DNA from: Tipula vernalis
Lineage: Eukaryota > Arthropoda > Insecta > Diptera > Tipulidae
Length of the DNA: 64,000 nucleotides
Assembly: GCA_958295665.1 (NCBI GenBank)
Contig: OY282558.1
Span: 460,758,995-460,822,994, forward strand
Reading direction: 5' to 3'
The position numbers and the translations under genes are program-made. Position 1 is the stretch's first letter. Every line of letters begins with the position of its first letter. Below are positions 33,038 through 43,400 of this stretch, piece by piece. The notes beneath the pieces were generated by a model. The model was not told where the DNA came from. It did not search any database and worked only from the letters and a program-made list of their open reading frames with translations.

Positions 33038-35558
33038 TCATTCTTCTTTATCGCAAGTAAGTGAATTTTTATAGGGAAATTTCTTTATTAGTTCTTCGTT
33101 TATTAAATAGGTTGCTAGCCCTTTGTCTTTTATTGAATTGATACGTGACATCATTGTGCCCAATTCTCGAATTGAACGATGCTAGAATAAAATAAAATTT
33201 ACTAGTAATTCATGTATAGTAAAAATATTATCTAATTCGGTAAAATATTGGTTAATTTTGAAAAAATCTACAAATAAAGTTAATACATAACTGTTGAAAT
33301 AAGAAACGGATCCCTAATAAATGTCTAGGTTGGCGTTACCTAATTATAAGCATTTTATGCTTCTCGCAAACTAATCGATTTTACTTAATAGCCTTCAAAT
33401 CCCTTCCAAATTATTCATCTTCTTCACATTCCCGAAACTGCAAACAACAGGTCGCAATTGAAAACTGTCTTTTAATTGATACGGAATATTAGAAGAACAA
33501 TCATTAAATGTTGTGAGGAAGTGGTACTTGCGACTGTAAAAAAGTATAAGCAACCGACCAACCAAAATTATACCTTTCATATGAATTCCCTAAATTTACA
33601 CCAGATGAATTTGCACCAGAATTTTAATTGAAATTTATTGCAGAAATTTAAAATAATTTTAATAATTTTAAAATTGGGGAAAATGCCAGAATTAGGAATT
33701 AAATTCAAGAATGACTTGGAAAAGTATCAGAAAATTAATGAAAATTACAGTAGATGATCAAAGAAACAGAAAAATCGAAAACTGAAAAAAAAATTTGTTT
33801 TATAAATTTCAAAATTTACGAAATTTTTACAAACACTTTCCAACAACCTGGACATTTTTTGGTAATAAGACCCATGAACTTTGTTTTATTTTTGTTTATA
33901 AATAAAGCCCGCTACAGTAAAGCAATATAACCAACGGAAACTACTGAATTTCCCGATCGTGTTTAAATTCTGGAAATGGGAAATAAATACAATGAGCATA
34001 TTCTTTTAATATAATTAAAAATTATTCTGACTTTTTATAAATAGATTTTGTAGTTTCTTTTACTTAAGATAAAGTCTTTTAATTAAGATAACGTGGATTA
34101 TGGGAATAGCATCAGTAGAAATATTAAGGAAAAAATAGCGGAAAATGTGACGCAAAATTTCAACTTCTGATCGACTTTAGATTTCATTAATAAACTAGGC
34201 TTTTCAATTTAATACAGAATAAGTTTAAATTTTAAATTTCTTAACTCGGTTATTTAATAATCCAAATAATTATTACTTTAAGTATGAAATTCAGTTAATT
34301 CACGAATTTATATCTTATAACTTGATGAAATTATTTTAGTTAACTATTGAGAGTTTATATAGCAATAAATTTGACTGTTATTTAACCCTAAATTGTATTC
34401 GTATTGTTTGTTTATTTCTTTGCAATCTATTATGCAGTTTGAAGCACTCCCTTTCGCCAGTTAACTTTTAACGCCCCACCTTACGCAGAATAAAAATAGA
34501 TGACGCGGGGATATTTGCTTCTTTTACGTAGGGCCTATGTAAATGTGTTCAAAAAGGAATTCTAGTAAAGCTTTCTCAATTTTACGGAAAGGCTGGCAGA
34601 CTCAGGCGAATATATCGGTGAGTTTAGCGAAAAAAAGTTTTAAAGAAAAAAGGAGGTCACTTGTGTTATTCACAATCACAGCTACAAGCTGCTTTCTCGT
34701 TACAAACAATAATTTTATAATACAAATTTCTCATAATCTTAACTAATGCCGTTAGTTCGATCGTCACTCGGGGCAGGTTACTAAGAAAACCATAAACTGA
34801 ATTTCCAATTTTTTGTAGATATCGCGTTTGATTCTAGGACGGCAGTATTCTAGTCTTCAAAGTGGTCAATTACCACGATTATATCTCGATAGTTTACACA
34901 ACATTTTTTTTTCTCACAAATTGCTTAAGTAAGACTATTTAATAAAATATGAGAGTCAAAAACTCACCTGTTCCTTTAAAAAGTACCCCAAAAAATCCTC
35001 ACTATCAAAAACGTTTAATTTGTGGGCGACACCTCTCAAATGATACAATTTTCGACCTAAATCCATTTCCATTTCCAATGAATCACATAGTGCCTCAGCA
35101 AAATCGCACCACATCCATTTAAAATGTTCCCCAGGCTCCACGATTCTAATTTGGCCAGCTCTGTAATTTTGATAACAAATAAATTTTGTCGCATGTTCAT
35201 TTTCTTCTAGGAACATAGCATAAAAATATCCGGCACATCCCAAGAAACCGACATCGATACGAGAAAAATATGCATGCATTGCTAGGTAAGATTTTGCAGC
35301 ATGTAATTCTAAATTAATTTGGTCGTTTACCAATTTTTCAACTTCTGGATTATATAATAATTTATATTTATTTTGGTCATCAAAGACATTTTTAGAATTA
35401 TCAGAATTATGGCGAACTAACTTATATAATATATTCGAATTTAAACGTTTATTTAACATTACAAAAGAGCGATGTAGCGCCATTAAAAAATATAAACACG
35501 AAATAACGAGTTTGCTGAGTTTCGTTTCAAATTTATCTTTATTCCGCATATTATACAT
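33038..35558 (-). CDS. Fer3HCH: Ferritin heavy-chain-like subunit, probably mitochondrial
   Basis: Model complement(join(33038..33181, 34968..35558)), 244 residues, one 1.8-kb intron (donor CAG|GTGAGT, acceptor TTCTAG, phase 0). The four-helix ferritin core begins near YNPEVEKLVNDQINLELHAA. Ferroxidase ligands visible are the Glu in NLEL, the Tyr in KSYLAM, Glu and His in LEENEHA and the Gln in LKEQ. The Glu of the third helix (ALCDSLEMEMD) is probably present but aligns ambiguously. Exon 2 supplies the rest of helix D and helix E (SIRELGTMMSRINSIKDKGL, then ATYL). The N terminus from the ATG at 35483 (MALHRSFVMLNKRLN...) is basic with no acidic residue, suggesting a mitochondrial presequence; a longer start at 35558 is also open. 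The protein is divergent, so iron oxidation is inferred from motifs only. Confidence 0.85.
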
Positions 35559-35690
35559 CGGGCAGCACTAATTTTCTGTTTGACGTTTGACATAAAAATA
35601 TATATACTAGAATCTCACTACAACACCAGATAAAATAAATTATGTCCATACGAGGTATTATCCATTGAATAATAAAATACATAAATAATA
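35559..35690. promoter_or_regulatory. Shared 132-bp promoter between ferritin and ZNF143-like genes
   Basis: The two coding regions are divergent and their first ATGs are only 132 bp apart, so the interval must carry both promoters. A TATA-like aaatatatatac lies near 35597-35608. No other motif is clear. Confidence 0.55.
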
Positions 35691-36798
35691 ATGGAATTAA
35701 ACTACGATAATAATAATGTAAATTGTATATTAGATAGTAAATATCTGTATGTATTAAATGATGAGATATTCGACGAAGACGATCTCATTGAATGTGTTGA
35801 TGAGGAGCAACCATTGGATGATGGAACTCAAAATATAGAAATTAGTGAATTTTTAAATAATAATTCATATTTAGATGATAATACTATAAACCATGAAATA
35901 CAGTTATCCGATGGCAGTGTTATTGTTTGGAAATTTGTCGCTGATCAGGTCGTACAACCATTAGAAACGATCAGATCTGAGATTGATGTTAAGAAGGAAC
36001 CAATGCACGAAATTAAAACGAATACAAATGAGAATTTTAATGTGGTCCTGTTGAATGGAAACAAATATTATCCTTGTTCGTTCGAGGGCTGTAGAAAGTG
36101 CTTTAAGACCATAACACAATATAGAACTCATATGAAAGTTCACACTGGTGATAAATTGTTCAAGTGCACTGAATGCGGAAAGGAATTTCATCGAATGTTC
36201 AGTCTTACTACACATACACGCGTACATACGGGTGACCGACCATTCCCTTGTAAATGGACTGGATGTGATAAAAGTTTTAAATCATCAAGCGACCAGCTAA
36301 AACATTTAAGAACTCATACTGGGGATCGTCGATATAAATGCACCTTTCCCGAGTGTTTTAAACAGTTTACCACGGCCTGCAATCTAAAACAACACACAGT
36401 AACTCATACTAGAGAACGGAATTTCTTATGTAGCGTTTGTAATAAATCATTTCTACGCCTGGTTCATCTACAGAGCCATGAACGTATTCATCGTGGCGAA
36501 AAACCATTTAAATGCGGAATTTGTTCACGGACATTCACCGAATACTCGTCCGCATTCAAACACAGGCGGGTCCACGAGGAATGCAACCTAACATGTAATT
36601 TCTGTCAAAAATCTAATTTTAAAAATGTAAGAATAGTGTTTTCTGTTACAAGACAAGGAAGCTAATTAAATAAAAAATTTGTTTCAGGAACATAATTTAC
36701 AAGCCCATATGAAACGTATTCACCCTGAATATGAGGATATACTTCGCTCGAAGGATTTGGACCTGAACAACGTCAAATTTATTGAAATTATTGAATAA
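35691..36798 (+). CDS. Seven-C2H2 zinc-finger transcription factor, ZNF143/Staf-like
   Basis: Model join(35691..36626, 36688..36798), 348 residues, one 61-bp intron (AAT|GTAAGA, TTTCAG) inside the seventh finger. An acidic N terminus contains QLSDGSVIVWKF near residue 75, resembling the activation-repeat motif of ZNF143/76. Fingers run from about 127 to 340: three have C-X4-C spacing (1, 3, 4), joined by HTGDK/HTGDR linkers; 5 to 7 have C-X2-C. Finger 6 carries FTEYSSAFKHRRVH, very close to the corresponding finger of vertebrate Staf. Finger number, linker style and the terminal RIHPE finger agree with that family, whose members drive snRNA, tRNA-Sec and many housekeeping promoters. The orthology is inferred by motif, without a search. 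Confidence 0.85.
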
Positions 36799-36825
36799 AA
36801 CAAGTTTTTTTTTTAAAACAAAATA

Positions 36826-37517
36826 TTATATTTCACTATCTGAGTTATACTCCGCCCATTTTTCATCATTCAAGTTCACTGGACTCCCTTCCAGCTTCTT
36901 CTTCGTCAAATACTTATTGAATTGTGGCCGAATACTAATAAACTTGGCAATTTTAGCTTTAAACTGTTTCCACGTCTCTTGATCATAATTTTTCTTATCC
37001 TTGGTCATCTCTCTGTAATTCCGACCGTATTTATTCATAAAATATTCCAATTGTCTAACTTGATTTTTGGGTAACCGGAAATTACTTGGCCGATACTCTT
37101 TTGCGTCACGCTCCATTTTGTCCACAACATATTGTTTTTCAGCTGGTGCTGATGGTTCAACTGCTTCCGGTTCCTCTTCAACAGCGATCCCATTAATAAT
37201 TTTAACAAATTTCAAACGATCTTGTTTCGAAGTTGGTGGTTTAATAGTTTGATTCGCATCTAAACTAAGTCCCATTGAAGATATATTTTTTGCAATACTT
37301 TTTTGTTCTTCCCATTCTTTGCGTAGTTCTGGACTGGAAATTAGAAAAGTGAAACATTAGTCACATTATATAAATGTAGGATAATACTAAAACGAATAAA
37401 ATAGTGAAACACTTACTCTTTGATGGCCCCTGTACTTTCGATTCTTTTTCGTAGACGCTTACGATTAACATTATGCCTGAATTTTTTTTGTTTACGTAAT
37501 TTCCTTAATTTTGGCAT
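36826..37517 (-). CDS. NOP16: Nucleolar protein 16, ribosome biogenesis
   Basis: Model complement(join(36826..37333, 37417..37517)), 202 residues, one 83-bp intron (AAAGA|GTAAGT, TTCCAG). The N terminus MPKLRKLRKQKKFRHNVNRK is highly basic, as in NOP16. The central MGLSLDANQTIK and C-terminal YRPSNFRLPKNQVRQLEYFM...YGRNYREMTKDKKNYDQET are family signatures. Acts in 60S subunit assembly in the nucleolus. The stop codon is 27 bp from that of the convergent zinc-finger gene, so the 3' UTRs must overlap. Confidence 0.93.
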
Positions 37518-37960
37518 ATTTTTGACGGATTTTTACTTCAAGAAATGTGAGGATAGATAGTCCGGTAGTCCCACCTAGTTCGGCTAGTTGTTTATTTTGA
37601 AAGATGTCAAAAAGCACGCTGCCAAGATATTTGTGGTTTTGACGTTTTGGGTTGACCAATGACGTTGATGTAGATGTGCCCTCTGAACAAAAAAAAAACG
37701 ATTAAAAAAACTTAGTGGATGTTTTCGTTTATTCATTCCGCCTATGGAATAGAATTATAAGGATTTTTCATGAACAACATTTAATTTATTTTGAATTTTA
37801 CTGTTTTCCAAGGTTTTAGCTATGTTAGATTTAATTCATTTTGAAAAATAGCCATCTATTCTAAATAAATTTTATATATGTACATCTACTTAAGTAGTGC
37901 CCGACTGGCCGGTATATTATTACAAATAATTCGAATTAGCCTGTTCACAACTTCATAATA
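37518..37960. other. NOP16 upstream region
   Basis: Non-coding. No other gene is visible. The 72-residue frame ending at 37886 lies largely within the inverted-repeat element and is not a gene. Confidence 0.45.
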
Positions 37961-38446
37961 TGTATACAGCGCATCGCAACACTTCTTCGTTTCATACCTC
38001 ATTGCCAACAAACTTTGACCAATAAATAAAGGACGTGTGCGAATTCTGTGATAATATTTTTTTTGTAATAATTTTGACGTCAGTGAAATAATTTTTTCTT
38101 CCATATTTTGGACGTGTCCGAAGTTGTGATAATTTTTTTTTGTAATAACTTTGACAGGAGTGAAATAATTTTCTTTTCCATATTTCGTAATAAGATTAAT
38201 TTGTACTATTTTTTTAGAAATAAATTAACGTAATACGGCTTAATTATTGTTATTGCACGCTTTTGTTTATGAATATTATTACAGAACTGTCATATTTACA
38301 ACACGTAGTGGCTGTGATAATTTGGCTGCATACAAAATAATATCATAATTATTACAGCAGAAATATTTGTCGCAGAAATCGGACACGTCATAAGTTGGTA
38401 GGGAAAGAGGTATGAAACGAGAAAATGTTGCGATGTGCTGTATACA
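37961..38446. mobile_element. Inverted-repeat element with an internal 79-bp tandem duplication
   Basis: The left arm (37961-37998) reads tgtatacagcgcatcgcaac and onward to gtttcatacc. Its imperfect reverse complement is at 38411-38446 (gcgatgtgctgtataca). Inside, a unit beginning ggacgtgt and containing ttttgtaata, ttttgac and tgaaataattttt occurs twice, at about 38031-38109 and 38110-38187. No coding capacity: a MITE-like element. Confidence 0.6.
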
Positions 38447-38534
38447 TGTGTGAACTTCGGCATGTTCCAACGTAATAGGTCTATTTTATTGATAATTTTA
38501 CACAAACAACGCCATGCATTTTATTCGGTAACCG

Positions 38535-38640
38535 GGCAATTCCACTAGCACAATTCCACTAGACACAATTCCACTGGATGAAATTCCACAGGGTCAATTC
38601 GACTTGACACAATTCGACTGGGGAACAATTTAACTTGCGT
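38535..38640 (+). repeat. Array of about 14-bp 'cacaattccactag' units
   Basis: Degenerate tandem copies of caattccact(a/g)g are followed by variants caattcgact and caatttaact. The same units form the arms of the palindromic element at 38861-39208, so this is probably a detached arm. Confidence 0.7.
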
Positions 38641-38860
38641 TATAACTTGTATAGTTACGGATAAATGCAAACACACACTTTAATATTTTATTGGTGTTAT
38701 TGAAACTTAATTACGAAGATAATTATAACTATGGATTTTAAATTAATAAAAACTGAAATGATCAAAGAAGCTAATTTATAATAAAAGAAGGGTATACCTT
38801 TCAAAAAATTGTGAAGGTAGTAGCAATGGTAAAATATATTTCCGTTGCTGCATTTATTAC

Positions 38861-39208
38861 GATTCTAGGCGTATTCCACTAGCACAATTCCACTAGACAC
38901 AATTCCACTGCATACATTTCCACTATCACAATTCCACTGGCACAATTCCACTACTTTAACATTCGTAGTTCTTTCTTTAGGTAATTTCGTAAATTGAACT
39001 TTTTTAATAATAAACTAATTCAACTTACACATTTTGACTTCTTGATAATCAAACGCATTTAGGGTGGTAAATCACACGTACGATTTAGCACCCTAAATCC
39101 GTTTGTTCATCAAAAAGTTAAATTGTGCAAGTTGAATTGTGCCAAGTGGAATTGTGCGCAGTGGAATTGCGCCAAGTGAAATTGTGCTAGTGAAATAGGC
39201 CTAGAATC
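38861..39208. mobile_element. Foldback-like palindromic element with tandem repeats in its arms
   Basis: The ends are gattctaggcgtattccact (38861-38880) and, in reverse complement from 39208, gattctaggcctatttcact. The left arm contains about six copies of the (cac)aattccact unit, the right arm about four in inverted orientation. The inner arms also pair (attcaactt.cacattttgac ... gcatttagggtg with its complement at about 39090-39145) up to a small loop at 39074-39081. There is no coding frame. Structure is like Drosophila foldback elements in miniature. Confidence 0.7.
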
Positions 39209-40419
39209 TTTAATTTGATTTTGATATTATTTTATTCCACCTTTTTATAGTTGTAAAATAATTCTATTCCTCTTATAAATGGGGAAAGAATATAATTGCC
39301 GTGTATTTTCATTCCGGAATGAATAGTTTCAAACCAAGTTTTTGTAGGTATAGAATTATTTTAGCAGTAATTTTGAATTTTTGTTTTTTGTTTTGTTTAA
39401 TTTTTAATGTCAATTGATAAAAGTAAAAAGAAAATTATTTTCGATTTTTATTTTGAGCGTAATTTGCATTTTTATTTTTATACCAATAACCATTCCATTG
39501 GCCAAAGTAAGACGGCTTAATAAGACTACAAGCATAAGATAATTTTCTGTGCTGCCACCATGTGTATGTATATTTGAATCCAGTTTTAAAAAAGAATTTA
39601 CATTGGATCTAAACATTGTTCTACCAGTTTGGCAGTTTGGACTAATTGAATGATTTCAAAAATGTTCGTAAGAGAAATTTTTTTTACTTTAATAATCTCA
39701 ATCATTGGACAGAATATTTATGATTTGGGCATTTTATTGATAGTATTCTTCGAATGGGAAAAGCAAACAAAAGGCTTAACAAATAATCTTGATCAATTCA
39801 AAAACTATATAATTGTGATGATGATTCATTTCCGTTTTATGAACTTCTTATTAAAGTTCAATAAATTAATAAAATATAGTATAAGTGTGTAAAGTATTTA
39901 GTGCATATTTTCTGCATTCTTGTAGTTTCCATCTAATTCTTTATAGTCGCGATTTTTTGTTTTCTTTAACATACTCACCATTTAAACGGTATCTCTCTGT
40001 ACATAACGCACAGACATTATTGTTAAAACATAATATCTTTTTCATTAAAATTTTTATAATTCTTCAATAAGCAGTGAAACCTATACAAATTTAATATTTT
40101 AACAAGAGTCGATCGCGGTTTCAATATCATCACGATACTACTGTACATTTATTCCCACATTCACCAAAAAGCAGCTCAACACAATGAAAATAAAAACTAA
40201 AAAAAAAAAAAAAACTCAACAGAACTACGATTTTATTATTGAACAGAAAAATTGAAACTTTCATTAATTTTTTTATTTTTTTGCTTTTAAAGTTTAGTTT
40301 TCTGAATAACTGGAATGTGACAGTGATAAAATATGTTGATTTAAAATAAAAACTATAGTGTTAAACTGAATATAACAATTTTCTAAATTAGTTAACGTTA
40401 AATTAAATAATTAAGAAAA
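39209..40419. other. Intergenic upstream of the Ly6 gene
   Basis: No gene recognised. Short frames (for example 39650-39892) have no family signature. An A run lies at 40200-40214. Confidence 0.45.
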
Positions 40420-43400
40420 ATGTTAAAATATTCTGTAATAGTGTATTGTAGTATTCTAGTAATTTTTAGTTTATCATTAACAAATGGTAATTAACAATTT
40501 AATAGGGATTTCTTTTATTATTTATTCCTATTGTATAGGAAAATTTATATCGGGTTCACCGTCGCTTGTGACATTTCCAATTCTTTTGAATTTCTTACTT
40601 TTTTTTTTTTTTTTGGGTCAATATTGTATGTGTATGTTACTGTTCTTGTGTTATTTTTTTATATGTTTAACAGTGATTATATTTACGATTAGTGTTTACC
40701 TTGAACACTAGTATTTGCATACACTAACTTTTGTTTGAAAATTCTGAGAAATGTATTTTTAATGAGATGAACTATGAAATATTGTGATGAATACAAAAGT
40801 TTTGGATAAAAATGATTATGCTGAAGAAGTTGTGATTCATTGGGTTGAATAATTTTTTTTATGAGTCACTCAATATATTAATCATAAATACATAAATCAA
40901 GTGTTATTATTTCCAGTTCTCTGTATTGAAAAGTTGTATGACCGTCTAACTAAACTCAGCTGTAACATACAATTGATAATTTGGTGTAAAATTTGTTTCA
41001 AGCCTATAGTATTTAGTATACTGCATCCGTATTACGTGTTTTGGAATTACATTGAAATTTTTTTTTTTAGTTTTCTAGCAAATATTTTCATTTTGTTTAC
41101 TGTATTTAATATATCTATATGTAGTACCTAAATAAGAAGGTAAAAATTGTATGTTGTATTAAAAGAAATTAAAAGCAGTGGCGTATTTAATTGAAACTAA
41201 CATGCATATAAGATTATGCATTTTGTGAATTATTGCAGTGTCGTAAGATTTAGACATAATCTGTTTAATTTGAACATTGTTTTTGAATAAAATACGAATG
41301 TACTCGAAAATTCTAACTTTATAAGTTGCTTAGAAGAATTAATATTCTAGTTTTAGATCTGGTTTAGATTGTTGTTTTGTTTTAAGCTTGAAATTTTTTC
41401 ATTAATTCGAATCGATCTGACTCTGATATGTAGTCACGTTCTTTAGCAACCTTTCATTTTCCGCCAAAATGTTTTACCTGAATTTTGAAAATATGTGTTA
41501 CGTTGCATCTAATTCTAAAATGCGCGCCCAATTGCTTAAAGCCTATGAATTGAACTCTGGAATCTTCCTTCCAGAATAAATAAAGTAAATGTCAAATTGT
41601 TAGCTCCATCAAATATGTCGAATGGATTAATTTTTTGGTAAAAACGAGTCAAACAAACGATGTAAGTTTAGAAAAAAAAAAATATTTAGTGATGCTATTT
41701 AATATTCAAATATGGGATTGACCTTCACATGCCCCATCAATGGTATTAAAAAAAAAAAAATTGGGGAACTTAATTTCGTAGGAAAAGTTTATCTAAATAT
41801 TTTCGTTTCTTTGGAGCACTTTGACTTTTCTATATTAGTATTTTAAAGCCCCTTATAGTTAGCCCCTTATATATAGACTTATTCTTAGCAGAACTCTGGA
41901 ACTTTAATGTTTCTAACATATAATAAAAATTATATGATTAGCTTTCCCGAGTGCACTTTTCTTTGCTCACTCTTGACAGACAAGAACTAATTTTGTGTCT
42001 GTTCGTTAGTCTGTGTACGGTCGTTTGAAGTTCTCTGAACTCCAAGTATCTGTGAATAACAGTTCCTAGAATAATTTGTGTTTTCAAACCACGGATAATT
42101 CTATTGCTTCCGAGAAGAGAACCATCTTCAAATATCAATATTCTAAAAACATTTCAATGAATGTTCTTCCCAATTATCATTATTTCAGTGTATACTTATA
42201 GGCAAAGAAGCATGTTCTGAACATGCATGGAACTTTTTGATTTTGGCAGCACTCTTGCGCTTGTGACGCTATCGACAATTTCTTCTATTATTACTTTTAA
42301 TTCCTTTCTTTTTTGTAAGTAAAACTTGGTATTCTGCTAAAGATTTGTTGGTTCCTTTGTTGATTTAAGGTATCAACGAAACTTGATTTTTTCTATCAAA
42401 TCTTAACTGTTTTAGTCAGAAAACTTTCAATTTTCAAATAAGTGAGACATTTTGCAAGAGAATTTTAGCCCAAATTAATTGGCTCAAACAAGTCTAAGTT
42501 CCTTTCAATTAATGTTCTCTCAACAAATAAAAACTCTCAGCCATATAATTAGTGGCAGGAAACTTACATTTCGTCATAATTGATGATCTCTCTTATAAGA
42601 ATAGTTCTTAAAAACGGTGTGCCATTCCTATAATGTGCCGCCCTAGACTGGAACAGAGTATTAGTTTTGTCCTTACATCTCCGGTTTAGTTGGTCTTCCG
42701 CACTATTATTGACCCTTTATGATTCACTTTGAATATATGACATGTTATAAATTCGGAGATTCATAAGAGCAGTTTTTTGCAGTGCTAATAAATTCTTAAA
42801 CTTTTGTAGGTCGTGAGTTCCTGCAGCTTCTCAAACTTTATATTAGTTTTATAAACCTTAGTCTTTGCGAGAACTTCTTCTTCAAGTTTACAGTTAAAGA
42901 CGACTGTCTTAGCCAAAATTAAGCTGGCGAACTCTTTGAGAAAAAATAAAGCAGGTGCTCGACCGACTCAATTGGTCATCTTTGCTCGCTTAAAAAATGA
43001 AAAAAATTTTATGCTTGCTTTGGCCCTGTGTTGGATTCTAAATTCATACCAGATAAACGTATGATTTATGTATAATTAATTACTCTTAAAAAAAATTATT
43101 AATCAAAATGGTTTTGATTAAAATGAAATGTTCTGTTTCGACGATAGTTCTGGAACTAATACTTCATTGGGTTGTTCGATGACTTTTGAACTTAAGGAGT
43201 AAAACTAATTAGTAACTATGAAACGATTCTGAACATGACCTTATACTTGAAAAGTGCTGGACGAAATAATTTTAAAAAGTCCTTTGCGCCGTGGTGCGAA
43301 CTTTTTTTTAATTCCTTTCACGCATCACTGTGGGTATAAAACATCATGATGACAAGTTCAGCTGACTTGTATGTTCGTGAAACTGGGAAAATCGAGGTTA

